Source of the DNA: Atopomonas hussainii
GTDB taxonomy: Bacteria; Pseudomonadota; Gammaproteobacteria; Pseudomonadales; Pseudomonadaceae
DNA: 64,000 bases
Assembly: GCF_900109735.1 (NCBI RefSeq)
Contig: NZ_FOAS01000002.1
Span: forward strand, 186,001 to 250,000
Direction: 5' to 3'
Below are positions 1 to 8,868 of this stretch, piece by piece. The first letter of the stretch is position 1. Each line of letters starts with the position of its first letter. Position numbers and translations under genes: made by a program. The notes under the pieces were generated by a model. It did not search any database and was not told the origin of the DNA. It saw only the letters and a list, made by a program, of their open reading frames with translations.

Positions 1-1
1 G

Positions 2-49
2 CAAAACGCCGATATCAGCGCCAACATGACGGCCACGCCGATCAACTGA
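2..49 (+). CDS. C-terminal end of an unidentified gene (partial)
   Basis: The window opens inside what looks like the last 15 codons of a plus-strand gene, reading QNADISANMTATPIN and then TGA. The case rests on position: the stop is followed 14 bases later by a very strong intrinsic terminator, as expected for a gene end. The peptide is too short to identify. The other two frames give less natural residues and later stops. Confidence 0.4.
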   Translation, partial: QNADISANMTATPIN

Positions 50-63
50 CATCTGCTTGCTGA

Positions 64-103
64 ACAATGCCAGCCATCGTTGATGGCTGGCATTGTCGTT
101 TTT
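64..103 (+). terminator. Intrinsic terminator
   Basis: A perfect 15-bp stem (64-78 pairs with 82-96) with a GTT loop is followed by a T5 run at 99-103. It probably ends the gene whose last codons open the window, and separates it from the polyamine genes. Confidence 0.85.
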
Positions 104-276
104 GGCGCGGCAGTCTGTTGTTTAGGCAAAGTCAGTAGCGCGGCAAAGCTGGCTAAAAAACCGCCAAATTTTGCCCCAAGGGCTTACACAAGCTCGGCAA
201 GATAGGCACAATTCGCCCCTTTATTTGCGGGGTGGGCCTGCCTGCCTCGTTTTGCCGCTTTCGACAGGGTGCTGTG

Positions 277-1374
277 ATGCTGAAAACACCGTATTACCTC
301 ATTGATAAGCAGAAGCTGCTGTGCAATCTGGAAATCATCCGCACGGTGCGTGAGCAGTCCGGCGCCAAGGCGCTGCTGGCGCTGAAGTGCTTTGCGACGT
401 GGTCGGTCTTCGACCTGATGCAGGAGTACATGGACGGCACTACCTCCAGCTCGTTGTTCGAGCTGAAACTGGGCCGCCAGAAGTTCGCCGGCGAAACCCA
501 TGCTTACAGCGTGGCCTGGGCCGATGACGAAATCGACGAGATGGTCGAGAACTGCGACAAGATCATCTTCAACACCATCGGCCAGCTGCAGCGTTATGCC
601 GCCGCCACCGAAGGCAAGATTCGTGGCCTGCGGGTAAACCCACAGGTGTCCAGCTCGGAATTCATCATCGCCGACCCAGCACGGCCGTTTAGCCGTTTGG
701 GCGAGTGGGATGCCAGCAAGATCGAAGCGGTGATCGAACAGATCTCCGGCTTTATGTTCCACAACAACTGCGAGAACAGCGACTTTGCCCTGTTTGACCA
801 GATGCTCAACACCATCGAAGAACGCTTTGGCCATCTGCTGCATAAAGTCAGCTGGGTGAGCTTGGGCGGCGGCATTCATTTCACCGGCGAAGGCTATCCG
901 CTGGACAAGTTCTGTGCACGCCTAAAGCAGTTCTCCGAGCAGTACGGTGTGCAGGTGTACTTAGAGCCCGGCGAGGCGGCCATCACCCTAAGCAGCTCGC
1001 TGGAAGTCACTGTGCTCGACACCCTGTTCAACGGCAAAAACCTCGCCGTGGTGGACAGCTCTATCGAAGCGCACATGCTGGATCTGTTGATTTACCGCCA
1101 AGACGCCAAGATGGCGCCGTGTGATGGCGAGCACCGCTACATGGTGTGCGGCAAGTCGTGCTTAGCCGGCGATATCTTCGGTGAGTTTAATTTTGATCGT
1201 CCGCTGGCCATCGGCGATCGGCTGTCGTTTATCGACGCGGCAGGTTACACCATGGTCAAAAAGAACTGGTTTAACGGTGTGAAGATGCCGGCCATCGCGG
1301 TGCGTCAGCTCGACGGCAGCGTCGAAGTGGTGCGTGAATTTACCTTTAACGACTACCTGTCCAGCTTGTCCTAA
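277..1374 (+). CDS. nspC: Carboxynorspermidine decarboxylase
   Basis: A PLP-dependent fold III decarboxylase (alanine racemase/DAP decarboxylase type) that decarboxylates carboxynorspermidine or carboxyspermidine to norspermidine or spermidine in the cytoplasm. From the ATG at 277 it is 365 residues. Visible features are the N-terminal TPYYLID, a likely PLP lysine at K37 (LALKCFA), a glycine-rich phosphate loop SLGGGIHF, EPGEA, and a C-terminal CGKSCLAGDIFGEF with the substrate-site Cys. The frame is open upstream to 232, but the extra residues do not resemble the family and the ATG at 277 fits its start. The partner synthase follows 21 bases downstream, so the two are probably co-transcribed as an alternative polyamine route. 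Confidence 0.93.
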   Translation: MLKTPYYLIDKQKLLCNLEIIRTVREQSGAKALLALKCFATWSVFDLMQEYMDGTTSSSLFELKLGRQKFAGETHAYSVAWADDEIDEMVENCDKIIFNTIGQLQRYAAATEGKIRGLRVNPQVSSSEFIIADPARPFSRLGEWDASKIEAVIEQISGFMFHNNCENSDFALFDQMLNTIEERFGHLLHKVSWVSLGGGIHFTGEGYPLDKFCARLKQFSEQYGVQVYLEPGEAAITLSSSLEVTVLDTLFNGKNLAVVDSSIEAHMLDLLIYRQDAKMAPCDGEHRYMVCGKSCLAGDIFGEFNFDRPLAIGDRLSFIDAAGYTMVKKNWFNGVKMPAIAVRQLDGSVEVVREFTFNDYLSSLS

Positions 1375-1395
1375 GGCTGACAGCAGGGGAGATAA

Positions 1396-2637
1396 ATGAA
1401 GAAGAACGTTCTTATCATTGGTGCAGGAGGTGTCGCCAAGGTGGTGGCCCATAAGTGCGCGCAGCACAACGACGAGTTGGGTCGTATTGCTATCGCGTCG
1501 CGTAACATCTCCAAGTGCCAGGCCATCATCGACAGTATTAACGCCAAAGGCAGCTTAAAGCAGCCGGGCGAGCTTAAAGCGTATGCCGTCAATGCGCTGG
1601 ATATCGAGGCGACCAAAGCCCTGATCCAAGAGACCGAATCACAGATTGTGATCAACGTAGGCTCGGCTTTCCTGAATATGTCCGTCCTGCGTGCCTGTAT
1701 TGATACCGGTGCTGCGTATCTGGACACCGCGATCCACGAAGACCCGAGCAAGATTTGCGAAACCCCGCCGTGGTACGCCAACTACGAGTGGAAACACCTG
1801 GACGAATGTAAAGACAAAGGCATCACCGCCATTTTGGGCGTGGGCTTTGATCCGGGTGTGGTGAATGCCTATGCGGCATTGGCCCAACAGGAACATTTCG
1901 ACAGCATCGAGTCGATCGACATCCTCGATGTGAATGCCGGCTCGCACGGCAAATATTTTGCGACCAACTTCGACCCGGAAATTAACTTCCGCGAATTCAC
2001 CGGCACCGTGTGGAGCTGGCAGAACCGCGAATGGACCCCGAACACTATGTTCGAGGTCAAACGCACCGATAACCTGCCGGTGGTGGGCGAGCAGAGCCTG
2101 TACCTGACTGGTCACGATGAAGTGCATTCGCTGTCCAAACATCTGGATGTGCCCAACGTGCGCTTCTGGATGGGTTTCGGCGAGCACTACATCAATGTGT
2201 TCACGGTGCTGAAGAACTTAGGCCTGCTGTCTGAGAAGCCGGTAAAAACCGCCGAAGGGCTAGAAGTGGTGCCGCTGAAAGTGGTTAAAGCCGTACTGCC
2301 AGACCCGGCCTCACTGGCGCCGAGCTACAGCGGCAAGACCTGTATCGGTGATGTGATCAAGGGCCAGAAAGACGGCCAGCCGCGTGAGCTGTTTGTCTAC
2401 AACGTGGCCGATCACGCCGAGGCCTACGCCGAGACCGATAGCCAAGGGATCTCCTACACCGCCGGTGTGCCGCCGGTTGCCGCTGCGCTGTTGGTGGCCC
2501 GTGGTGATTGGGATGCGCAGCAGATGCAAAACGTCGAGCAACTGCCGGCCAAGCCGTTCCTCGCGCTGCTGGATACCATGGGCTTGCCCACGCGTATTAA
2601 AGAAGGCGAGCGGGATCTGCCGTGGGATCAGTTCTGA
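1396..2637 (+). CDS. Carboxynorspermidine synthase (saccharopine dehydrogenase family)
   Basis: Reductively condenses aspartate semialdehyde with a diamine (diaminopropane or putrescine) using NADPH, giving carboxynorspermidine or carboxyspermidine for the decarboxylase encoded just upstream. The 413-residue protein starts with a Rossmann motif IIGAGGVAKVVAHK (about residues 7-20), followed by the saccharopine dehydrogenase-type body with GVGFDPGVVNAYAALA and a DVNAGSHGKYFATNF segment typical of this branch. The start is preceded by a good ribosome site (AGGGGAG). Pairing with nspC separates it from true lysine-pathway saccharopine dehydrogenases. Whether the native product is spermidine or norspermidine cannot be read from sequence. 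Confidence 0.9.
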   Translation: MKKNVLIIGAGGVAKVVAHKCAQHNDELGRIAIASRNISKCQAIIDSINAKGSLKQPGELKAYAVNALDIEATKALIQETESQIVINVGSAFLNMSVLRACIDTGAAYLDTAIHEDPSKICETPPWYANYEWKHLDECKDKGITAILGVGFDPGVVNAYAALAQQEHFDSIESIDILDVNAGSHGKYFATNFDPEINFREFTGTVWSWQNREWTPNTMFEVKRTDNLPVVGEQSLYLTGHDEVHSLSKHLDVPNVRFWMGFGEHYINVFTVLKNLGLLSEKPVKTAEGLEVVPLKVVKAVLPDPASLAPSYSGKTCIGDVIKGQKDGQPRELFVYNVADHAEAYAETDSQGISYTAGVPPVAAALLVARGDWDAQQMQNVEQLPAKPFLALLDTMGLPTRIKEGERDLPWDQF

Positions 2638-2692
2638 GCGTCAGCTGATTAACTCAGAGGCTCTCTAGCGCGGTTTTGCTAAGCGTCTGCCA

Positions 2693-2723
2693 ACGGCCCC
2701 AGTGATGGGGCCGTTTGTTTTTT
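2693..2723 (+). terminator. Intrinsic terminator of the carboxynorspermidine operon
   Basis: An 8-bp GC-rich stem (ACGGCCCC at 2693-2700 with GGGGCCGT at 2707-2714) is followed by a T-rich tract. It lies 56 bases after the synthase stop codon and isolates the pair from leuA. Confidence 0.85.
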
Positions 2724-2826
2724 CTGCGCCGGATTTATTCGGCAGGCTTCACCCCTGCGAAGATTCACGCGACAATCGGGCTATAACAAAGTGTCAGGAT
2801 GTGCCCCTGGCCAGTGAGGAGTTTCC

Positions 2827-4371
2827 ATGAGCAACGACCGCGTCATTATTTTCGATACCACCCTGCGCGACGGTGAGCAAAGCCCCGGCGCTTCCATGAC
2901 CAAGGAAGAAAAGCTGCGCATTGCCAAAGCCCTAGAGCGCATGCGCGTGGACGTGATCGAAGCCGGCTTTGCCATTGCCAGCCCCGGCGACTTCGAGGCC
3001 GTGAAAGCGATTGCCGATACCATCAAAGACAGCACCGTGTGCTCGTTGGCGCGCGCCGTGGATGCCGATATCGACCGCGCTGCCGAGGCGCTGAAAAACG
3101 CCAACTCCGGACGTATCCATACTTTTATTGCCACCAGCCCGATCCATATGCAGTACAAGCTGCGTATGCAGCCGGATCAGGTCGTCGCTCAGGCAATCCA
3201 TGCGGTTAAGCGTGCGCGTAACCATACCGATAACGTCGAGTTCTCCTGTGAGGATGCCGGCCGTTCCGAGCTGGATTTCCTCTGCCGCATCATCGAGGCC
3301 GCCATCGACGCCGGCGCCACCACCATCAATATTCCCGATACCGTGGGCTATGCGATTCCGCACCAATACGCCGAAACCATGGCGCAGTTGCTGGCGCGTA
3401 TCCCCAATGCCGACAAGGCGATCTTCTCGGTGCACTGCCATAACGACTTAGGTTTGGCCGTGGCCAACTCGCTGGCTGCCGTGGTGGCCGGTGCGCGTCA
3501 GGTGGAGTGCACTATTAACGGCTTGGGTGAGCGGGCTGGTAATGCCTCGCTGGAAGAGATCGTCATGGCGATCAAAACCCGTAAAGACCTGCTCGGCGTA
3601 CACACCAATATCGACACGCCGCATATCTTGAGCACCTCGCGTTTGGTCAGCGGTATCACCGGCTTCCCGGTGCAGCCGAATAAGGCCATCGTCGGCGCCA
3701 ACGCCTTTGCGCACGAGTCGGGTATTCACCAAGACGGCGTGCTCAAACACCGCGAAACTTACGAGATCATGAGCGCGCAGGATGTCGGCTGGCACACCAA
3801 CAAGATGGTGATGGGCAAGCACTCCGGGCGTAACGCCTTCCGCACCCGCTTAGAAGAGTTGGGTATTCAGCTGGCCGGTGAGGCCGAGCTGAACGCCGCC
3901 TTCGCGCGCTTTAAAGAACTGGCGGATAAAAAGCACGAAATCTTTGACGAAGACCTGCAAGCGTTGGTCTCCGACACCCTGGCTGAAGTGGAAGAGCACT
4001 TCAAGCTGGCCTATCTGGAAGTTGCCTCCAAGACCGGTGAAGTACCGCATGCCCAGCTGGTGCTGAGTGTGGCCGGGGCTGAAGTGAAAGCCGAGTCCGA
4101 CGGCAGCGGCCCGGTCGATGCAGCGTTCCGCGCTATTGAATCGGTGGTGCAAAGTGGCGCCACGCTGCAGTTGTACTCGGTCAATGCGATTACCCAAGGC
4201 ACCGACTCGCAAGGCGAAGTGACTGTGCGCTTGGAAAAAGGCGGGCGCATCGTCAACGGTAACGGGGCCGATACCGATATCGTGGTCGCTTCGGCCAAGG
4301 CTTATATCAATGCCCTGAACTTGATGCAGGCCGGGCTGGAAAAAGCCCACCCGCAGGTGGCCGACGTTTAA
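2827..4371 (+). CDS. leuA: 2-isopropylmalate synthase
   Basis: First committed enzyme of leucine synthesis: condenses acetyl-CoA with 2-ketoisovalerate. It has 514 residues, the usual length of the enterobacterial-type enzyme. The N-terminal TIM barrel carries [15 protein letters not shown] (residues 10-24; metal-binding Asp and catalytic Arg), the metal ligand motif HCHND, and [14 protein letters not shown]. The C-terminal region after about residue 390 is the LeuA allosteric domain (leucine feedback), including a [15 protein letters not shown]-like region. A GAGGAG-like site precedes the ATG. The next gene starts directly at its stop codon, so both may be on one transcript. Confidence 0.96.
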   Translation: MSNDRVIIFDTTLRDGEQSPGASMTKEEKLRIAKALERMRVDVIEAGFAIASPGDFEAVKAIADTIKDSTVCSLARAVDADIDRAAEALKNANSGRIHTFIATSPIHMQYKLRMQPDQVVAQAIHAVKRARNHTDNVEFSCEDAGRSELDFLCRIIEAAIDAGATTINIPDTVGYAIPHQYAETMAQLLARIPNADKAIFSVHCHNDLGLAVANSLAAVVAGARQVECTINGLGERAGNASLEEIVMAIKTRKDLLGVHTNIDTPHILSTSRLVSGITGFPVQPNKAIVGANAFAHESGIHQDGVLKHRETYEIMSAQDVGWHTNKMVMGKHSGRNAFRTRLEELGIQLAGEAELNAAFARFKELADKKHEIFDEDLQALVSDTLAEVEEHFKLAYLEVASKTGEVPHAQLVLSVAGAEVKAESDGSGPVDAAFRAIESVVQSGATLQLYSVNAITQGTDSQGEVTVRLEKGGRIVNGNGADTDIVVASAKAYINALNLMQAGLEKAHPQVADV

Positions 4372-4374
4372 GTG

Positions 4375-5205
4375 ATGCACGAAGCGCAGCGTCAGGCTTA
4401 TCTGCAAGCCCTAAATATCGCCAGTTGGGTGCCGCGCGGGGCAATCCCCGGTGCGGCACCGTCCACGCCCGAGGTGCTGGCGTTTGTCAGCGAGGCCGGC
4501 GCAGTGCCTGCACCGCGTAAACCGGCGGCCAGCCCGGCAGCTGAACCAGCGCAAAACCAAGCCCAGCATGAGCATGCGGTGGCGGCTCCTGTCGCAGCTC
4601 CGGTAGCTGGAAGCGACCCGCTGGCCGCGGTGCGCCAAGAGCTGCAAGCCGAATCGGCACCGGCATCCGTGCGCCCGGTCAGAAATGCACCCGACGCGCC
4701 AAAGCCCGAAGCAGCAAAGCCTACCGAGCCCGTCGCCAGTACAGAGCCCATGCCGCGCTTTACCGTGCAGTTTGCCCGTGCAGGCGCGCTAGGGTTGTGG
4801 ATTAGCTTGCCGCTGGGCGAGCCCTTGGGCGAGCGCGACCCTGTGTACCGTTTGCTGGCCGATATGCTCTTGGCGGTGGCTGCCGGTAAGCCAGCGTGGG
4901 AGCGCGACACCGTGCATTGGCCGCTGGATAAGCAAGGCAATTTGCCCAGCGACGCCAAGGCGGCGCGCGATTACTTGAGCATTCTTACCGAAACCCGTCA
5001 CTTGGGTGAGCCGCTAAGCCAGCTTTGGCTGATCGGCGCCGCACCGCAGCTGGCCTTGGCTGAACCGTGCGAGCTATTGGCCAGCAGCCAATTATTGGGC
5101 GTGCCGGCGTTATGTTTGCCCGAGCTGGAAGCTTTGCTCGGCGATGCCGCGCTGAAAAAAGCCACTTGGCACAGTCTTAAGCGTTTTCACTCGCAGGCTC
5201 ACTAA
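4375..5205 (+). CDS. holD: Putative DNA polymerase III psi subunit (pseudomonad-type HolD)
   Basis: A 276-residue protein directly upstream of rimI, the position holD holds in E. coli and in pseudomonads. The N-terminus (residues 6-24, RQAYLQALNIASWVPRGAI) resembles the N-terminal chi-binding segment of psi, with the pattern R..-LQ-L-I--W--R. A long Ala/Pro/Glu-rich, probably disordered linker (about 30-125) leads to a folded C-terminal domain (about 128-276). It is twice the size of E. coli psi, as reported for the cryptic Pseudomonas psi. An in-frame GTG at 4372 sits directly at the leuA stop; the ATG at 4375 is the more likely start. Psi links chi to the clamp loader. The assignment is from synteny and the N-terminal motif. 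Confidence 0.65.
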   Translation: MHEAQRQAYLQALNIASWVPRGAIPGAAPSTPEVLAFVSEAGAVPAPRKPAASPAAEPAQNQAQHEHAVAAPVAAPVAGSDPLAAVRQELQAESAPASVRPVRNAPDAPKPEAAKPTEPVASTEPMPRFTVQFARAGALGLWISLPLGEPLGERDPVYRLLADMLLAVAAGKPAWERDTVHWPLDKQGNLPSDAKAARDYLSILTETRHLGEPLSQLWLIGAAPQLALAEPCELLASSQLLGVPALCLPELEALLGDAALKKATWHSLKRFHSQAH

Positions 5206-5660
5206 TGACCGATGCGCTGACCTTCCGCCCCATGCGTGAGGCGGATCTAGACACTGTGGTAGCCATCGAATTCGCCGCGTTTTCCCACCCGTGGACGCGC
5301 GGCATTTTTGCCGACTGCCTAAAGAGTGGCTACCAAGGCTGGCTGATGTTTTTAGGCGAGCAGCAAGTCGGCCACGGGGTGATCAGCCGCGTGCTCGATG
5401 AGGCGCACCTGCTCAACATCACCGTTAAGCCAGAAAACCAAGGCCGCGGCTTAGGGTTAGCTTTGCTCAGCCACTTAATGCAGTGCGCTCAAGAGCAAGA
5501 CTGCCAAACTTGCTATCTCGAAGTGCGCGAATCTAACGCTGCCGCGTATCGTCTGTACGAGCGCTTTGGTTTTAATGAAATTGGCCGCCGGCGTGATTAC
5601 TACCCCAGTAGCGATGGCCGCGAAGATGCACTGGTCATGGCCTATATGCTTCTAGACTAG
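5205..5660 (+). CDS. rimI: Ribosomal protein S18 alanine N-acetyltransferase
   Basis: A GNAT enzyme that acetylates the N-terminal alanine of ribosomal protein S18. It has 151 residues, the usual family length. The acetyl-CoA loop is seen at ENQGRGLGLALL (about 77-88), followed by LEVRESNAAAYRLYERFGF, the conserved RimI motif with the catalytic Glu/Tyr region, and a terminal RRDYYP element. Its ATG overlaps the stop of the HolD-like gene by one base (TAATG), indicating translational coupling, and the arrangement matches holD-rimI. Confidence 0.93.
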   Translation: MTDALTFRPMREADLDTVVAIEFAAFSHPWTRGIFADCLKSGYQGWLMFLGEQQVGHGVISRVLDEAHLLNITVKPENQGRGLGLALLSHLMQCAQEQDCQTCYLEVRESNAAAYRLYERFGFNEIGRRRDYYPSSDGREDALVMAYMLLD

Positions 5661-5724
5661 TGGTATTTGTCAGTCGGCACGCTTCTGGCTAGATTGCATT
5701 GAGACGAAGAATTTTTTTGACGCC

Positions 5725-6057
5725 ATGAGAATTGACGGTTTTGCCTCCGCTTATGCCCAGCCTCGCTCTGCACCGCGCAGCGAGCCGCGTGATGCTGCCG
5801 CCGAAGAACAGCGCGAGCGGGCCAGCCAACCGGGAGCCGCCGAGCAACAGCAAGGTTTTGACGCGCAGGAGATCCAGCGCCGCGTCAATGCCTTGAGCAA
5901 AAACCAAGAAAATCTGCCCACAACCCTGCGTGAAGCCACCTTACAGCGCCCGCTGTCTAATCGCGCCGCACAAGCCTTGGCGAGCTACGGCAGCACAGCG
6001 CAAATCACTGGCGAGGCCGACGCGCCACGCTTGGCGGGGCTCGATCTCTACGCCTAG
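5725..6057 (+). CDS. Small hypothetical protein, largely disordered
   Basis: A 110-residue protein of unknown function. The N-terminal half is rich in Ala, Gln, Glu and Arg and probably unstructured. The C-terminal half (about 50-95) has a more regular pattern, VNALSKNQENLPTTLRE then PLSNRAAQALASYGS, that looks like one or two helices and could be a partner-binding region. There is no signal peptide or membrane segment. It is 64 bases downstream of rimI and converges with the next minus-strand gene, leaving 10 bases between stop codons. Codon use is like its neighbours, so it is probably expressed. Confidence 0.6.
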   Translation: MRIDGFASAYAQPRSAPRSEPRDAAAEEQRERASQPGAAEQQQGFDAQEIQRRVNALSKNQENLPTTLREATLQRPLSNRAAQALASYGSTAQITGEADAPRLAGLDLYA

Positions 6058-6067
6058 TCGCCTTGCT

Positions 6068-6838
6068 CTAGCGTTGCGTTGCCAGTAACACATCCGCTGC
6101 CTGCCCACGGCGGCCATCCTGCCAAGTAAATTCGCCCACCTGCGCTAAACGGTCGTAGGTGTTAATCGCTTGTTGGCTCGCGCGGTAGCTCAGGCTTATT
6201 TGCGCCACGCCTACCTCGCTTAAACGGCGAATCTGTTGCTGACCTTGGGCGTCGAACTGCACCAGCAGCAGGTTGTTATAGATGGCATCGTTGGCGTCGA
6301 TTTGTCCGTCGCGATTGTCGTCGTAGCGGGCTAGCTCGGCAAAACCGTGCGCGGCGCCGTTTTGATCGCCAAACAGCTCGCGGCCATTGTCGATGCGGCC
6401 GTTGCCGTTGCGGTCGAGCGCCAGTAAGGCGTCGTCGCCATTGCTTAAGCTGACGCGTTCGCTGCGCCCGTCGCCATCTAAGTCAAACTCCACCGCTTGC
6501 GCAAGGCCACGGGTGCTAAAGCCGTTGCCGGCTAAGTCGAGTACTAGGGGGTCTTTCACCTCTGGCTCGGCATTTACCGTGAGATTTAGCTCGCTGCTGC
6601 GCTGGCTTTGCAGCGCCGCTAAAGTGCGTTGGTGCTGCGCTTGCCAGTCCACGGCGGTGCTTGGCACGGCCGCTGGCGTTGGGCTGGGGGCAGGCTCACT
6701 GCTGGGGGCGGTGGTTTCAGGCGGGGCGGGGCTATCTTCAATATTTAAGGTGCGGCGCAGAATTTGAAAGCTCAGCGACTGCTGCTTGCTGGCGTGCAGG
6801 CTGTGTTCAATGTCTGTGCTGCCGGTAACGCTGTGCAT
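6068..6838 (-). CDS. Hypothetical protein with calcium-loop (EF-hand-like) motifs
   Basis: A 256-residue protein of unknown role. It has at least three Asp/Asn-Gly calcium-type loops: DLDGDGRSE, DRNGNGRIDNGRE and DDNRDGQIDANDAIY, set in a module starting DPLVLDLAGNGFST that is common in large calcium-binding exoproteins and RTX-like proteins. The N-terminal third is Pro/Ser/Ala-rich. The ATG at 6838 has a GGGAG site six bases ahead; a TTG 13 codons upstream (6877) is the only longer alternative. No signal peptide is visible, so if it is exported the route is not the standard Sec one. Confidence 0.7.
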   Translation of the reverse strand: MHSVTGSTDIEHSLHASKQQSLSFQILRRTLNIEDSPAPPETTAPSSEPAPSPTPAAVPSTAVDWQAQHQRTLAALQSQRSSELNLTVNAEPEVKDPLVLDLAGNGFSTRGLAQAVEFDLDGDGRSERVSLSNGDDALLALDRNGNGRIDNGRELFGDQNGAAHGFAELARYDDNRDGQIDANDAIYNNLLLVQFDAQGQQQIRRLSEVGVAQISLSYRASQQAINTYDRLAQVGEFTWQDGRRGQAADVLLATQR

Positions 6839-6934
6839 AACGGCTCCCGATGCGACAGGTTGGGCGCGCTCTGGCAAAATGCCGCATCTTTTAAGCTGTC
6901 GGCCATAAGGCCCAGATGTTGAGTACCGTTTGTC

Positions 6935-7720
6935 ATGTCGAACCCTGAAACCTTAAGCCTTGCGGTGCGTGCGCTAGCGCCGCAATTTACCGCTGCCGCG
7001 CAGGCGCTGGCCGAGCACTTGTGTTTGCCGCAGGTGGCGGAGGAAGAAGGCGATATGCTGCTAGAAGTCGGCGAGCATGGTCTGTGGCTGCGCGAGCTGG
7101 GCAAGGGCGCGCCGGGGCCGGTGTGGGTTGATTTTGTCGGCGGAGCCAATGCGCATCGTCGTCAGTTTGGCGGTGGCGCGGGGCAGATGGTGGCGAAAGC
7201 GTGCGGCATTAAAGGCAGTATTCGACCGAGTATTCTCGACGCTACCGCAGGCCTAGGCCGCGATGCGTTTGTGATGGCGGCCTTAGGTTGCTCGGTCACC
7301 TTGATCGAGCGCGTGCCGGTAGTGGCGGCCTTGCTGGCCGATGGTTTGGCGAGAGCGCAAGCCGATGCCGACGTGGCCGCCATCGCCGGGCAGATGCATT
7401 TATTGACCGGCGATGCGATTGAACTGATCAACAACTGGCAAGGCGAGCCGCCGCAGGTGATTCACCTCGACCCGATGTTTCCGCACCGCGATAAAAGCGC
7501 GCTGGTGAAAAAAGAGATGCGCTTATTTCGCCCGCTGGTAGGCGATGACGATGATGCGCCTGCTTTGCTAGAGGTAGCGCTGGCATTGGCCACCCATCGT
7601 GTGGTGGTTAAGCGGCCGCGCAAAGCGCCGGCGATTGAAGGGCGCGCGCCCTCGCAAGTGCTGGCTGGGCAGAGCAGTCGTTACGATATTTATCCGCTAA
7701 AAAGTCTTTCCTCGCGTTAA
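6935..7720 (+). CDS. rsmJ: 16S rRNA (guanine1516-N2)-methyltransferase
   Basis: An S-adenosylmethionine-dependent methyltransferase that modifies G1516 of 16S rRNA in the small subunit. Length of 261 residues fits RsmJ. Family hallmarks are the N-terminal [18 protein letters not shown] region, the SAM-binding motif [18 protein letters not shown] (about 101-118), and the catalytic [19 protein letters not shown] segment. It stands alone between divergent and co-directional unrelated genes. Its start lies about 96 bases from the divergent calcium-loop gene. Confidence 0.94.
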   Translation: MSNPETLSLAVRALAPQFTAAAQALAEHLCLPQVAEEEGDMLLEVGEHGLWLRELGKGAPGPVWVDFVGGANAHRRQFGGGAGQMVAKACGIKGSIRPSILDATAGLGRDAFVMAALGCSVTLIERVPVVAALLADGLARAQADADVAAIAGQMHLLTGDAIELINNWQGEPPQVIHLDPMFPHRDKSALVKKEMRLFRPLVGDDDDAPALLEVALALATHRVVVKRPRKAPAIEGRAPSQVLAGQSSRYDIYPLKSLSSR

Positions 7721-7796
7721 TCCCCGCCGTGCTGGTTAGCTCAGTGCCTTGGTGCTGAGCAGCTATGCTGCAAGTGTGATGATTTAGGAAGCCCGC

Positions 7797-8867
7797 ATGC
7801 TGACCCCTTTCCAAGCGCAGCGTCTGCGTATCCAGCGCATTTGGCTGGCGAGCTTAGGCTCGTCCTGTTACATCGCGTTGTGCTGGCTGGCGTTTTACTT
7901 TGACCACCTCGAGTTAACCTGGCTGGGCATGCTCGCGCTGACGCTGTTTGTAGCCCTGTGCTGTGGCGGCTTTATGCTGCTGGTGCGCACGCGGATTAAC
8001 TTGCGTTTTAGCGACCCGAGCATGACGCAAGCGCAGATGATCGTGAGCATTTTGACCATCTTCACCACGGCTGCTTTCGCGCGCGACTTCCGTTTTTTAC
8101 TCATGGTATCGGCAGTCATGGTGCTGCTGTTTGGCGTGTTTCGCCTAAGCCCGCTGGGTATTTTGCGCATCGCTTTATTGATGGTGGTGGCCTTCGCCGC
8201 GGTGAGCGGTTGGCGCTTGCAAAACTTAGAGCCGAGCCTGTGGGCAACAGAGTTCGAACAAGGCGTGGCGTTTGTCTTGCTGGTGTTTTGGGTGGCGTTG
8301 ATGGGCGGGGAGATCAGCCGCCAGCAAACGCGTTTGAATGCCGAGGTGCATGACTTACGCAGCCAATTGCTGATGGCCCAGCAGCAAGTGATGATCGATC
8401 CGCTAACCGGGCTGTACAACCGCCGACAAGCAAACCGCTACTTAGATCAACTGCAAGCGATGATGGCGCGTGGTGGGCAAAGCGCGGTGCTGGCATTGGT
8501 GGATATCCAGCAGCTGGCTAAGGTCAACGCCCAGTACGGTGAAGAAGAGGGCGACGAGGCGCTGCGCAGCGTCGCTAAGCTACTACGTACTGTGCTGCGT
8601 GACGTCGATTTTGTCGCGCGCTTGGGCGGTGATGAGTTTTTGCTGGTGCTCAATTACACCGACTTGCCCGGCGCGCAGGTGGTGGCCGAGCGTTTGGCCG
8701 ATAAGATTGCCGGCTATCGCTTTGGTGCTACGGGGCAAATCCGCCTCAACGTGCGGGTTGGCCTAACCTTAGCCAAGCGCGGCGAAACCTGGGAAGAAAC
8801 CTTAAAGCGCAGCGGCGACGCGCTGCATCTGGCCAAAGACAGCCAGCAGCGCGTAGTGCAGGTGTAA
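7797..8867 (+). CDS. Membrane-bound diguanylate cyclase (GGDEF)
   Basis: Predicted to make cyclic di-GMP from two GTP at the inner membrane. Residues 1-165 hold about five or six hydrophobic helices of an unnamed integral-membrane sensor. A short coiled coil (about 170-200) leads into MIDPLTGLYNRRQ and a GGDEF domain with intact GGDEF at 278-282 and an inhibitory I-site RxxD (269-272, RDVD) five residues before it. The segment that is usually DIDHFKxIND reads DIQQLAKVNA, so the Phe, Lys and second Asp differ while the metal Asp, the base-contacting Asn and the later GD remain. Activity is therefore likely but not certain. AGGA precedes the ATG. Confidence 0.9.
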   Translation: MLTPFQAQRLRIQRIWLASLGSSCYIALCWLAFYFDHLELTWLGMLALTLFVALCCGGFMLLVRTRINLRFSDPSMTQAQMIVSILTIFTTAAFARDFRFLLMVSAVMVLLFGVFRLSPLGILRIALLMVVAFAAVSGWRLQNLEPSLWATEFEQGVAFVLLVFWVALMGGEISRQQTRLNAEVHDLRSQLLMAQQQVMIDPLTGLYNRRQANRYLDQLQAMMARGGQSAVLALVDIQQLAKVNAQYGEEEGDEALRSVAKLLRTVLRDVDFVARLGGDEFLLVLNYTDLPGAQVVAERLADKIAGYRFGATGQIRLNVRVGLTLAKRGETWEETLKRSGDALHLAKDSQQRVVQV

Positions 8868-8868
8868 G

